This document shows positions 1 through 12,158 of a DNA stretch of 64,000 nucleotides, piece by piece; position 1 is the first letter of the stretch; each line of letters starts with the position of its first letter. A program made the translations under genes and the position numbers. A model generated the notes under the pieces. It searched no databases. It saw only the letters and a program-made list of their open reading frames with translations, and was not told the DNA's origin. The DNA lies in assembly GCA_029962745.1 (NCBI GenBank), contig CM057162.1:9302408-9366407 (forward strand), in the 5' to 3' direction. The stretch comes from Echinometra lucunter. Taxonomy: Eukaryota; Echinodermata; Echinoidea; Camarodonta; Echinometridae.

Positions 1-19
1 AATTTCGTATACAGATACA

Positions 20-51
<32 letters not shown>

Positions 52-60
52 GGGCCGTAC
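1..60. repeat. (AC)n / (CG) dinucleotide microsatellite
   Basis: An alternating AC run with a short GC-GC interruption covers roughly positions 18-52. It is a plain dinucleotide microsatellite bordering the first G-tract repeat. Confidence 0.8.
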
Positions 61-400
61 GCAGAAATGTTTTCCTCGGGGGCAAGATGCGTAAAATTTT
101 TTGAAGAAACTCGAGAGTGAGGGAGCGAAGCGACCGAGCTTGTCACGGAGGCGCTTTTGCATTTTTAAAAATGAAATTGAAGGATTTGGTGAACACTTTT
201 GTTGAATTTTGAGAAAATTTTCAGTAAAAAAATGTAAGTTTTCAAAATTTCGGAGGGGGGGGGGGGGGGCAACTGCCCCCTGCACCCCCCTCCCCGCTTT
301 GTACGGCCATGCACCCACCCCCCCCCCCCCCCACACACACACCCACACCCATACACCCGAATGCACAGACATAAATAGAAAATATACGCACCATGACAAA
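55..400. repeat. Interspersed repeat with poly-G/poly-C core
   Basis: The segment has a run of about 20 G at 252-269 and a run of C near 316-332, with text meaning 'gagcgaagcgaccgagc' nearby. The same combination (a homopolymer G or C run plus a cgctcgcttcgctcg-like stretch) recurs many times in the window on both strands. The short reading frames across it are proline/glycine runs produced by the homopolymers and are not taken as genes. Confidence 0.55.
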
Positions 401-2020
401 CAAATATAGAATGTGGACTGACACACATTATTTCATATTTGCCTCACGCTATTTATCTTTTTTTTTTTATTTTATTGTTTCACCACTTCTGAAAAACGGT
501 GACGCCGCCGAAATTACCTTAAAGTAATAAAAATAACTACTTAAATCAGAATAATGATCAATATAGTTATGATAGTAATCGTCATTTCAGTTACATTAAC
601 GATGATGATGATGATGATGATGATGATAGGCCTAACTATCATTATCATATTATTATTATAATAATAATACATTACTTATTATTATTATTGTTCATATGAT
701 TATTATTGCTGTTCCTATCATTTCTAAAAATGTTAATTCAGTTTAATTATAAGCAGACATCCGTCCCTGAAACCTTGTGAGGTAGGGGGGATGCATACCC
801 CTCACCCCCCCCCCCCCCCCCTCCTGCTGTCTACGCCCCTGGTCATTATGCATATTTGCATTTATCATATTGATTTTTTTTCTGAAAGGCTGAAGGCCTT
901 TATAACCTTCTTATGGTCACAAAACCATAACAACAAATAAAATTCTAGCAGCTTGGATCTAGAATGATTGGAATCGTTTGTACTGCAGGGGCGGAGCTGG
1001 GGGGGGGGGCAGGGGTTAGCTACCCCTACGATTTTTCCAGTGATAAAACAGGGAGGAGTTGGAGGAGGAGGAGGAGGAGGAGGAGGAGGAAGAAGAAGCA
1101 GAAGAAGGTGGTGATGAATAAGAAAGAGTGTGCGAGAAGAGTAGGCATGGTCTTGCTTTAATAGCACTATTTGTTCCTTTGAATAGTAAATATACTGGGC
1201 CCAGGTTGAACCAATAAAAAACTATTTGCCATTCCTATCAAAATTCTCTGGTGCCGCCCTGGTTTGAAGGAACCTTGGTTAACCTCCCCCTCTAGTCTTC
1301 GTGGACCTGTATCCCCTGAAATGTAATCTTCTCTCCAGTTTACCCATACGATGAAGTAGGCACTATACCCACAAGTGGAAATTGATATAATTCCCTCACC
1401 ATATATGGTCCATCATGATGGTGTGAATAAACAATCAAGTCTGTATTAGCGTTTTCAACACCCTCAGCGGTAGGGTATTCACCATTGAACTCTCTTCACT
1501 TCTGATTAAAGTTTTAACCTTGTTGGTTTAATTTTCAATTAACCGATGATTCCCAGATGAACCACACACTTTTTAATGGTTAAGCTATTTTGCTCAACCT
1601 TGGTTAAATTGGTGTTGATTGAACTATACAACAACATGTGAACAAGTTATAGGTTTAGTGCTTGATTAATCGTATTTTTCCCAACATTCGTTAAATTGGT
1701 GTTGATTAACTTTTACAAGTTGTTGCTTAAATCTTAGATTTGATTAAATTCATTTAGCATGTTTTAATAGTGAGGAACTCTTTGGTGATTATTAACTGGC
1801 TTAATCTAAGGAAGAAATAAATCAAAAGACCAGGCACGTGCTAAAATAGAGTCATTGGCAGCGAGGTGACTAGATATTTAAATGAAATATCATATAGGCC
1901 AATAGTGGTCCGATAGTCCATTTTGATAATGAAATACCATGCCTTTTATTGCAAAAGAACTTGTAATTTTCGGCTTCGCTCGCTCGCAAAATTAAATAAT
2001 AGGATGATATCTAGCAAAAT
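400..2020. other. Non-coding flank with simple repeats
   Basis: No exon is recognised. The stretch holds a (GAT)n run at 600-628, TTA/TAA-rich DNA at 640-690, a poly-C run near 803-822 and a poly-G run near 1000-1010. A (GGA)n run lies at about 1055-1090 and a 'cttcgctcgctcgc' stretch near 1973-1990. Frames through these runs translate to low-complexity peptides only. Confidence 0.6.
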
Positions 2021-2149
2021 GCATCACTTTGTCAAAATTCTAAAACGCTTCACATTCCTAAAGCATGTGTAAAGACACCATGGTTCAAGATTACTGTCGT
2101 TATTGTTATCTACATGATATAAAAAAACAAACACACCAGCACAAACTTT

Positions 2150-2320
2150 TCCACTCGGTGCCATGGCTGTACGCAGCAGAGGAGCAGGGGCGTGCCCCCC
2201 CCCCCCCCCCCCCGAAACTGAATACTTAACATTTTTACTTAAAATTTTTTTTTTTTTGGTTCGCTCGCTTCGCTTGCACCCCCACCCTCCCCCAAAGAAA
2301 AAAGAGTGTAAGGAATTTCG
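2150..2320. repeat. Poly-C interspersed repeat copy
   Basis: About 20 consecutive C at 2195-2213 are followed by a T run and a 'ggttcgctcgcttcgcttgc' stretch. This matches the architecture of the copies at about 34.6, 35.5, 36.6 and 38.5 kb, so it belongs to the same G/C-tract repeat family. No open coding exon is seen. Confidence 0.55.
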
Positions 2321-2399
2321 ACAAAATACGTCGATCATACCCGTACTCATCGAAACAGATGAACGCCGGTGTCCCAAACCGTAGAACGCAAAGTCCTAC

Positions 2400-3320
2400 C
2401 GTAAGCCCATTTCTTCCTGAGATTATAAGCTAGACAACAATCAACGCTAAAAAGCTTAAGTCTTCAGTTATTCAGAGGCACGGCACATATGTTCCAAAAT
2501 GTTTTGATGTCGTGTATAGATTCAGAATATTTCATATATAGATTCAGAGTATAGATTCAGACTATATATTCAGAATATTAGATGTTAATATGTCGTAACA
2601 CAAACCTCTGCCCCACTTTTTTGAAGAAAAAACCTCTCTCTTGGTATTCTATTTGCTCACTTTAAAGCAAATAATGATATCACATTATGCTTGCCCGTCA
2701 CATGGCAATGGTCTCTGTACATAAATCGTGTGCAAGGATCACTTTCTCGTTTGCCATGTTTACTTTTGATATGGAATAGGGTAGGGGAGTATGATTTTAT
2801 CACCAAGCACCGAATGATATCGTTACTTTGCAGGTTCAATTGCTTATGCTTTTCACAGATTATACAAAACGCTGCTCCGGGATGAAAGAAGGAGGAGGGA
2901 TTCATGTATATCCAAGCATTTTTTTACCACCAGTGAAAAGTATCAAGTGGTAAATATGAGATACCTTATTACACACACCCATACATACGCGCGCACAAAT
3001 TACTTGCCATTTTTCTCGTTGACATTAGGGGTCAATGTCACCTCCGCGTGATTTGGCGTGGGGCAGAGCTACAATAAAATGTACCTTCAGCATTAAGGAT
3101 TTCTAAAAATCAACGCTTTGAACCAGGAAGTGTATATTGAAAACAGAAATGAGAAAGGGGGAAACAATTCACAGGTTCCATTATTTGATCACTTTTATAG
3201 CACAGGCCGGACCCAAAAGTGCCAAAATCAGCATGATATTCCTTTTCTTCTCCTCCCCCCTTTTTGCGTCAATACCGTAAGGTATCTCACTAATGCGTGG
3301 TTTACATTTGGCTTACAATC
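2400..3320. other. Unremarkable non-coding flank
   Basis: I see no exon, RNA gene or clear repeat structure here beyond short AT-rich runs and the repeated 'atagattcag' words near 2515-2575. Short open frames show no recognisable domain. Confidence 0.5.
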
Positions 3321-3339
3321 TGCGTACGGAGCCCGTATC

Positions 3340-3960
3340 CTGCCCGTCACCCCCTATCCGTGCGCGTCTTTTTTTTTCCCTACCGTTACTGCGTAAAATT
3401 GCAGAACTTCACTCAGGAAGCGACTAGTGCGAGAGGCTATTATCAATATAGAGAATATGATTTACGCAGTACACCCGCACTACGCATGCGCGTGGACTTG
3501 TTCGTCGATCGCGTCGGCTTGCAATGCATGTGATATGGGCTAGCTGCGTACACATAATGTAAGCTATATTTGAAGAAAAATAACTATATCAAAAGTCACT
3601 CATACTTTGTGGTAGAGAATTATGACAGGTTTATATAGTTTTGGATGGAATTGTTCATGTATTGAAGTGCAGCTGACACCGCGATAGTTGGTTGATGGAC
3701 GCCCGAAGCTTCGGGCGAAAAGCATAGTGACACCTTTACATTCAGCCATGCTTTCAGCGTAAGTAGTACTAGGCCTACTACTACTAGTTGGAGACGTCAG
3801 AAGTCCACGCGCATGCGTACTGCGTGTGTTCTGTGTAGCCTCTCGCACAAGTCGCTTCCTGAGTGAAGTTCTGCAATTTTACGCAGTAACGGTAGGGAAA
3901 AAAAAAAGACGCTATCCGTGCGGCCTCCTGGCGGGGGCAGGCGGCGACCGCAAGATTTCT
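3340..3960. repeat. Inverted-repeat DNA element (arms about 130-145 bp)
   Basis: The stretch at about 3350-3500 reappears as its reverse complement at about 3795-3930. It includes a poly-T/poly-A run, the words ctaccgttactgcg and gcagaacttcactcagg, and a gcatgcgcgtgga word. This is the arrangement of a MITE or foldback-type element with a roughly 300-bp centre. Open frames crossing it on both strands are consequences of the arms and not genes. Confidence 0.65.
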
Positions 3961-4650
3961 GTACGGATTCACCGGCTCCGCAATTTGAAAAATCGTTAAC
4001 CCGAACCCCGTATGTGTCGTAGGCAGCACGATTCCTGCACGGGCATCGCACGGAAACCTCGCAGCTATACGTTTACCGCGTATCCTCTGCACGAGTTCCG
4101 TACGAGTTCCGTTGCGAGGCTGCCGAGATTGCACGATTACAGTACAATATCCGGACAGCCTCTGTTCGGAAATCCCATGACCTGGCCCCCTATGGCCAAT
4201 ACAGGAAATAACACGGTGACCGTAAATAAAGCAAACACGAACACCGTAGCCCGTAGCCACTTGGGATGCCTGAAAAAAATCGCACGAAAAATTGTTTTAA
4301 AAAAAATTATCGCCCTTCTCCCGGGGGAAATGTAAACTAGGTAAAATCAACTATCGTTTGACTGTTGCGGTGAATAGCTATTCACCAGAATTTTTAGACG
4401 AATCGCTATTCGCCAGATATGTTAAATCTGTGAATGAATACATCGAAAAGAGTGAGCTATTTTAATAGTTAACAAACATTTGACGATAAAAGAAACGCTT
4501 ACAGACGACAAAAAGTTGATGATTGGGGCGCATATCTATGGTCCATTTTGTACAAGGTCATGCTCCCTGAAGGTTTTGAATTATCTTTCGACATATTCAT
4601 ATTACATATTATTACCAGGGTTCGGGGAACATTTGGGGAACATGGCCTAA
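3960..4650. other. GC-rich repeat remnant and non-coding DNA
   Basis: From 3960 to about 4260 the DNA is richer in CpG than its surroundings and carries repeated 'cgagttccgtacgagttccg'-type words, suggesting another repeat relic. From 4260 to 4650 nothing is recognised. The 158-codon minus-strand frame here reads mostly through the inverted repeat and has no domain I recognise. Confidence 0.4.
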
Positions 4651-4656
4651 ACTAAA

Positions 4657-4742
4657 GAATATATATATATATATATATATATATATTTCTTTTAAAATCT
4701 ATGATTTTATTTTTTATAGTATTCTACTACCAACTCTGATTC

Positions 4743-4795
<53 letters not shown>

Positions 4796-4796
4796 T
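4657..4796. repeat. (AT)n and (GT)n microsatellites
   Basis: An AT dinucleotide run lies at about 4660-4686, and a long GT run lies at about 4751-4792. They directly precede the palindromic MITE that starts at 4814. Confidence 0.9.
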
Positions 4797-4813
4797 GTGA
4801 TAAGGTAACATAT

Positions 4814-5081
4814 CACTATGAACATGTTGGACAAAGAAAGCGGACAAAATAAACAGCCCCTCATTCTACCCTTTAAATGGTTCTGGTAGTCAAAAGAACA
4901 TCCCTTCACTGCTATTATCTAAAATATAGTGGAACAGGTGTGACGTGCATATTCACCTGGAACTACTGATTAAACATAATAGCAGTGAAGGGATGTTCTT
5001 TTGACTACCAGAACCATTGTGAAGGGTAGAATGAGAGGTTGTTTATTTTGTCTACTTTCTTTGTCAGTCATGTTCATAGTG
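4814..5081. mobile_element. Palindromic MITE, copy 1
   Basis: The left arm, about 4814-4916, is repeated as its reverse complement at about 4978-5081. Both termini read CACTATGAACATG, and the spacer is about 60 bp. The whole element can fold into one long hairpin with no coding capacity. A second copy of the same palindrome lies at 41521-41779, where it runs into the assembly gap. The flanks are TA-rich but I cannot fix a target duplication. A cut-and-paste DNA transposon origin is inferred from the structure. Confidence 0.75.
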
Positions 5082-5137
5082 TATACAACAGCTTTGGCAA
5101 CTCTCGTGGAAATAAATAAATGTGAGACAACTATGAG

Positions 5138-5445
5138 AATTACAGCGTAGCATGAATCAAAGTTCCCCAGAGCTGTCCTACCATTTGGGAAATTTTTGCA
5201 AAGGTTGAAAAAATGTCTCCGCCGGGAATCGAACCTGGGCCTTTGGCTATGAACGCCATTGCCTTTACCACTAGACCACGGAGACGGGCCAGAGGTTTCG
5301 ACGACTCCAAATTCGCTTAACCGACAGATTGACAAATCTTCAACCCTCACTAATTAATTCCTTTGTCGGTGGCAGATGAATTTCGAACAATGACCCAAAT
5401 GGTAGGACAGCTCTGGGGAACTTTGATTCATGCTACGCTATAATT
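5138..5445. mobile_element. tRNA-like element enclosed by 52-bp inverted repeats
   Basis: The 52 bases at 5138-5189 match the reverse complement of 5394-5445 at all but one position. Between them lies a tRNA-like unit (5215-5285, minus strand) plus the usual flank of the window's tRNA-derived SINE. Other copies of that SINE here (9.84, 10.26, 51.74 and 52.3 kb) show the GAACTTTGATTCATGCTACG tail on one side only, so this mirrored tail is unusual. Confidence 0.7.
5215..5285 (-). tRNA. tRNA-like sequence, anticodon loop reads TCA (SINE-derived)
   Basis: The minus strand folds as a tRNA with the acceptor pair GTCTCCG/CGGAGAC, an A-box-like TGGTCTAGTGG and an exact B-box GGTTCGATTCC. The anticodon stem ATGGC/GCCAA closes a loop GTTCATA, giving anticodon TCA at the usual spacing. 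One T-stem pair is mismatched. As the same sequence recurs in several repeat copies, it is best read as a Pol III promoter head of a SINE, not a working tRNA gene. Confidence 0.45.
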
Positions 5446-5456
5446 CTTTCAATTGT

Positions 5457-5800
5457 CTCATATATATATATATATATATACTTGAAAATTAGTCTGCTTG
5501 GCATCTAGATAATACTATCAACTCTGATTCTTATATATATAATTATGCTATGACATGTGACCATGATATTGCATATAGGGCATATTCACTGAAGAGCGGC
5601 TGAAGGATTCGGCTTGAATTTTACATGAAATGTAGCTTAGAGGTATAGCTCCGTGAATCTGTATTTAGATTTTCTCAAAGCTTCCTGATTGAAAATTACA
5701 CAGATTTGTCTCTGGAGGGTGTTTTTTTTTTGTTTTTTTTTTGTAGTGTGTGTGTGCTCGTGCAAGTGTGAAGTTGGCCGGGGATAAAAATGGTATATTA
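5457..5800. other. Non-coding flank before the first Ig exon
   Basis: It contains an (AT)n run at about 5460-5481, T runs near 5720-5745 and a short GT run. I searched here and upstream for a signal-peptide exon or a V-type Ig exon like that of gene 2 and saw none, so the start of gene 1 lies beyond the window or in an exon too short to see. Confidence 0.5.
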
Positions 5801-5821
5801 TTCTAAACTTTTCTTTTGAAG

Positions 5822-6208
5822 CTCCTCCAATGGAACCCATTCCGGTCATCAATGAATGTCGGGGACTGCTTCCCAATGAATCCTGCACTATTTCAAGTTC
5901 CGCTGGTGCCACCATTACCTGTTCTGCATCAGGTTACTATCCAGATATCGATCTATTCTTCCTGCAAGGGTCCCCAAAAATGGATGCAACTACTTCCGAG
6001 GAAGTTGTAAATCCTGACGGGACGAAAAACAAATCGATCTCAACCGTGGCTGAACCAAGTGAAACACCTTATGTTTGTGTCGCATCCGATATTCCCGGAT
6101 CTCAGGACCAAAGAACAGTGTCCATTGAAGTGAGCTCTATAGATGCTATAGTTTATACAACGATACCTAGTCAGACTGCTGTACCAGTTAGAGGTGTAAC
6201 CGAAGTAG
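5822..6208 (+). CDS. Gene 1 exon: Ig domain (C1-like)
   Basis: The exon has 129 codons, entering and leaving in phase 1, between a TTTTGAAG acceptor and a GTAAGAAC donor. The domain shows the first Ig cysteine in ITCSASGYYP and the second in YVCVASD. The GYYP word after the first cysteine and the lack of the usual core Trp recall C1-set strand patterns. There are two N-glycosylation sites (NES, NKS). An extra cysteine pair precedes the core (NEC and ESC). The last 20 or so residues are a Ser/Thr-rich stalk leading to the membrane exon. The mirror copy is 63457-63843. Confidence 0.85.
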
Positions 6209-9200
6209 GTAAGAACTCTTGTGATTCATCGTTATTGTCTTTTAAGTAGAGGAATTTGCGACAAAGATGTTACTGGGCAGCCTACAAATGCATTTCACCA
6301 AGAGGGTCCAGGATTTTTGCTGTCTTTTTATTTGACGAATGAGTGGCAAAATTGTCGATAGGCAGTATACAGAATGATGCTCATCAGTGAGGATGTTTAT
6401 CATGGCTCACTAAAATACTCCAACATGTTCAAAAATTACTGTGTAGTGTAGAGGGTCTGCTTTCTCTGGCTCGTCTTGAAAAAAAAAATCATTTTTATTA
6501 TGTTGGTATCAAATAGGGCTGTATGTGGCGATTTTTAATACTTTGTGACTCCAAGGAAATAGAGATACTAGTATACCAGACACTTTGTGGTACGAACTGA
6601 ACTGCATTATTTGGCAATGGATTCATGAAATACATGCTTGGCATTTGGTACATCACAATCATCCAGAATTCTAGAATTGACAGGCCAAGTTATGACAGAA
6701 ATATACAAAACGATCTTTCATTTTAAATGCTCACCAATATTCTCATGGCCCTAAACCCAATTTGGACGGACATAGTGCGTTCACATGAAATCTTTTGACC
6801 ACTCCTTCGATTAGCATAAACGCCATATTTTTGTAAAGAATATTACCTATCCAATCGTAAATGAATCTGGATGTCAGACATAGGCCTAAAACTTAAGTGA
6901 CGGTCAATTAAGAGTGTAAAACAGAATATTAAGATACCCCGTATAAGATGACACGTTCCGTTTAAGAATGTCACCACAAGGGTACCGCAAAAAGTTTATC
7001 AGCAGCACCAAATTTTGTTTATCTTTTTGCAGTTGTACCAGTTGTCATGGTTTTGCTGGTGATTGTGCTATGTGTTGTGGCTCTTTGGTGGTGTCGGAGG
7101 AAGAAACGACCGAGTAAATGTATGTTGATCTAAACTTTATCCTCCTCCCTGTGTTCTTGTTTGAAATTCCATTACCAAGGGAAACGCATATGAAAAAAAA
7201 AAAAGATCATAAGCATCACCAAATCCTATTTTTTCTGCCCATACATTCTAGACGATGTATTTTTTCAAATCTTTATTCAAAACGTTTTTCGGCGTGATGA
7301 TAAAATGCACATTCATTTCATGAAGGATAATAGGTATTGACTTTGAAATGAAAGCCTATTTGGAAAAAAGGTTTTTCGTTTTTTTTATTTGCTGATGAAG
7401 TGCATTTGTTTAAAATTCATGTTAACAATGAGGTTTTATGAATAATTTCATGTTTAATGTAATAAACAGATATTTTCACATAATCAGGTTATTATTTTTT
7501 TTTTAAATCTTCATAGAAATTATAATCATAGTAGAAATCACTTAAATTTTTCCCCATACAGCCATTGACGACCCGGAAGCCATGCCCTTGTATGAAAAAG
7601 GTAACTCTTTTTAATTTCATTTCATGGTAATAAAGAACACATCAAACTTATTTTAAAAGAAGTATGAAAATGACTTTTGAAATTTTCCGGGAGGAAGGAT
7701 GGCTTTTCTTAGCCAATCCTTTGGCTGTTATATGCATCTATATTAGATAAAGGAGATTAGTTTTAACATAAACACGTACAGCTGTAAATGATGTATAAAG
7801 AGTAGGAATATCTAAAAAAAAAACCTTGTTGAATCGATTCTAGTTGTATTACAATGTCTCTAGGTGATATGTTTCCTCCTGTGTCCACTCTTTGTAGGTG
7901 TTCACTTTTTGAAAACGTTGTTCTTTTTCTGCTGGTGCCCCACATCTTTAAAAAGCACCCCGCCGCCCAAAATGTTAAGCACATACCGTACACTGAGGTT
8001 TGCTGACGCGATAGTACCCCTGTCTAAATGTAATATACCTCCTGTAAATGGATGACACTTATTCGTAATAAGCAAGCGGCGGAACAAGTACTAATAATTC
8101 AGTGATCTGTTCTTCAGAACCCCTCTTTTCATTGTATTTCTTTTTTGGTCGGTACCGATCACGTGTTGTACTTTATTACAGGGAAGATCTCATTCTATGA
8201 ATTGTGGTACCTGGTACAGCATGTGGATGCGACCGACCTGCAAAAGCTGGAAGATGCACTAAGTGATCTTGGTATTACCGTTGAAGAAGTGCTTACCAAA
8301 AACAAGGCCTATGAATTACTGTGTGAATGGAAGGACACAAATGCATTTGATGATGAAGGATTGCGATTGCGTAATACGTTATTCGGGTATGGACTTGGCG
8401 GTCCCTTGAAACGTATGACAGGTAAGTAAAATCTTCATCAAAGACCCAAAGTGATTTACGGATAGCAGTCATTCGTGTAAAAAAAACCCAAAAAACATGT
8501 CGACAGACACAGTGACAGCCATGACAAAATGTGTTGGTCTATGATCAGGATGATATACCCCATGTATCAGAACGATTCATTGCAACACCACGAGTACATA
8601 ATAAAAAGAAGAAGATAGCGTATATTAAAAAAAGGATCTGAACCTTTAAACTAATAAGAAATAATCACGTTAGAGCAGTAATTATCCTTTATGTTCGTTT
8701 TTGTCTCACTAATCTACTCTGAAGATAACCATATACAAAATAATGAACCTTCAGAAAAAGGAATATATAGAAAAAAAAAAAAACTGGGTACCTTTCTCCA
8801 CCTGTTTGTGCGAAGGGGGAATTCCATTAAACATCTAATAATTGACTAGACTGGTAACCAAATGATAATATCATTGAAGGGAGAAATACTCAAGCTGGAG
8901 GGAAATTAATCGGGGAAGGTGGTTCTCATTAGCTGCAACAAACATCAGCAAGTTATGCGTAAATCACTCATTAGCAAGGTTTCTAGAAGAATGCCAGTTT
9001 CCTAACGATTTTTCTTTTTCGTCAAATGCTTACAATCAATTTCCCTTCCTTGCAATCTACCTTTCCTTTGCCATGAGTGCAAATTAGCACAATAGCATAC
9101 TTGCCACACATGTAGATCAGCGCAGTATAGGAAACATTAGGTTAAAAAATTTCCAACGTGTATATACTGCAGGTTTTGCATAATACCCCTCTTCCGTCTT

Positions 9201-12113
9201 AATTACGCAATGCATGTAAGGTATCTGTTGCTACAGTGCAAGAGTAGAGCAAGAACAACAACAAAACATTTCTTATAATACGGTACACGAAAGATGATTT
9301 TCCTGAATATGACTTTTTAAAAATTCTCTTAAGAACGGAGAAAAGATGAAGGAGGTGTTGCGATTTCCGAAGAACGTTTGGATTATATTGTACGACAAAT
9401 TGGCTGGGATAGGAAGTTTGGCCGATTTCTTGGGGAACTAATCACCGAGCAACAGGAATGTCAATGGAAATTGACAGGAAGCAGGGATGACTTTGTAAAG
9501 GAAGCAATGGAAGAAATGATGAAGTGGCGTGAAAGAATAAACAATGGAAGTCATTTCATTCTGCTAAGTCTTGCTTTGGAAAGAGCTAAATGCCACCCAC
9601 TGGATAGGACTTTCTTCAAGGGTGAGTGTCAAGTATTTCTTTTTTTTCCCCCCAATATTTCCACGTTTGTTATGGGCGTAGATCATGGTCTGGTGTGATA
9701 ACAACAACGCAATATAATATAAAGTATTTTGATGCTTTGGAATATATGCATGGCTAGATATTAATATACATGTATATCTCAGAAAGATGTTTTAGGCGCT
9801 ATATAAATGCAGAATATATAGACGAGAGATGAGAAGCAAGACTAGAAACTCATCTGCCACCAACAAAGGAATTAATTAGTGAGGGTTGAAGATTTGTCAA
9901 TCTGTCGGTTAGGCGAATTTGTCGGGAGTCGCCGAAACCGCTGGCCCATCTCCGTGGTCTAGTGGCAAGGGCATTGGCGTTCATAACCAAAGGCCCAGGT
10001 TCGATTCCCGGTGGACATATTTTTTCAACCTTTGCAAAAATTCCCAAAATGATAGGCCAGCTCAGGCATTGTCAGGGGAACTTTGATTCATGCTACGCTA
10101 TTATTTTCTCGATTGATCTCGCATGCATTTATTTCTACGAGAGTTGCCAAAGCTGTTGTAGTTGATCACAAAATGTTAATTATTCGAACACATGTACATG
10201 TATCCCAAAGCATTAGCTCGGATCCAGCTAAGGTGTACGGCAGGTCATTGTTCAATACTCATCTGCCACCAAGAACGGAATTGATAAGTGAAGTTTAAAG
10301 ATTTATCAATCTGTCGGTTAAGCGAATTTGGAGTCGCCGGAACCACTGGCCCGTCTCCGTGGTTTAGTTGCTAAGGCATAGGGCTTTCATAGCCAAAGGC
10401 CCGGGTTCGATTCCCGGCGGAGACAGTTTATTTTAACCTTTTCAAAAAATCCAAAAATTGTAGGCCAGCTCTTGGGAACTTTGATTCATGCTAAATTTCG
10501 CTTCTGATCATGAAACCGGAACGTTTGCATTGCAATGAATGATTCAATTATGTCAACTCACCTTTTTTGGATAAAAATGACCGTGCGATTGGTTGGTTGT
10601 ATTTTTGATTGGTTGATTGACTGACAAAACTAATGACTGACTGATTAATTGGCGTATATACGAGAGAATTATGTTTTCATGACCTACTCCCCTTTGCCAC
10701 GATAGACATGATGGAATAAATACGTGGGCCAGTGACTAACTAATAACCTACCAATTCTACGAAAATCAAAAGATGTATAAAAATGGCCGAGCATCATGCC
10801 ATCCAGAGACTAAGGCATTAGAGTTAATGCCTGGTGCCAGTTGGGTGACTTTTGGTTTAATGTCGTGTCCTCTCCTTTATCCTCTCCCCACTATCCTTGG
10901 GATTTGTACCTTCAATGAATGTCTAACATATATTCATTTTTCGCAATTTTCTTAAAATTATAATTAGGTTAGATAAGTTTTTATTCTTTTTATTCCTTTG
11001 AATATCAATCTAGTCCCTGATAATCTCCTAAAGCCATTATCATCACAAGAGGTCAAAGGGTTCGTCTACAAGCTGACAGGAAGACATTGCACGAGGCTTG
11101 CTAAAGCTGTAGGGATCACCGACGAGAAGAAGGTTGCTGCCATCATTGATGAAAACAATGAGGATCTTTTTGACACGCAAGAAATGATTACTGACTGGAT
11201 AGCTGAACAGGAATGCACCCACTACGAGAAGAGATGTAAGCTAGATGATGCCATCATTAAAATCAGTCGCTACGACATGACAGGTAATGGTTTCATGTTG
11301 TTTATTTACCTTCATTTTTACTTTGCGGATATATAGGACTGGATGCTAAAATCGGATTTGCTTAAATCCCATATTTAATACTCTTTTTTTTCAAATGAAA
11401 TGTGTTCCAATGTTCCACACCACATCCAAAAGATGATATTCTTCATTTCAATTGACACACACCAATCTGCAACCATTCTCTTGCAAATCTAGCAAGGTGT
11501 GTGTACATGAAGTAGATCATAGGCGCCGGAAAGAAAGGGGGGGGGGGTGCAGGATGGGCAAAACACATTTCGCCCGTCAAGCATTTCCTAAACATCTTTG
11601 ATGTTCTCTTGTCTTCTTGACCTTCTTCTGCAACAAGATTGTCATTTGTTAAGATTGTTGCTGGTTCTTGTTACATGTTATTCCACTTTGTTGCAATAGG
11701 GGGTTATGCATCTCATGTAAGTGACTGCGAAACTCTCGCACAACCATAACTAAGTTTTGTGTCCTAGCACAGTCATTGGCCAGAAAGGCTTTTTCCTAAG
11801 GAGAAAACTGTTACTGTACCATGATGTCACCAAGCTTTCGCACTCTCAAACAGGTTGTTTTCAATAACTTCAGCGGTCCATGCCTGATTTTAACAACTAA
11901 GCTATCATTACAAAAGGTTTTCTTCCTCATCAAGCTCATGGTACAGCTGAATCCAAATCAGGCCAGGCACTGTTGATGCTGGTGCAAATTGGTATTCACC
12001 CAGACCCCACATTAATTAACTCATATCCAGTAGATAAATGTTCAACAAATATGGTATCCAATTTAATGCCACTTGTTATCCTATCTAACTGAGGTACAAT
12101 AATTATATATTTT

Positions 12114-12158
<45 letters not shown>

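Noticed and set aside
3784..4260. 158-codon minus-strand frame
   Set aside because: It crosses one arm of the inverted-repeat element and its residues mirror those of the frame in the other arm; repeat-derived.
5215..5285. Functional tRNA-Met (CAT in the loop)
   Set aside because: Correct stem pairing puts TCA, not CAT, at the anticodon, and the sequence is part of a repeat.
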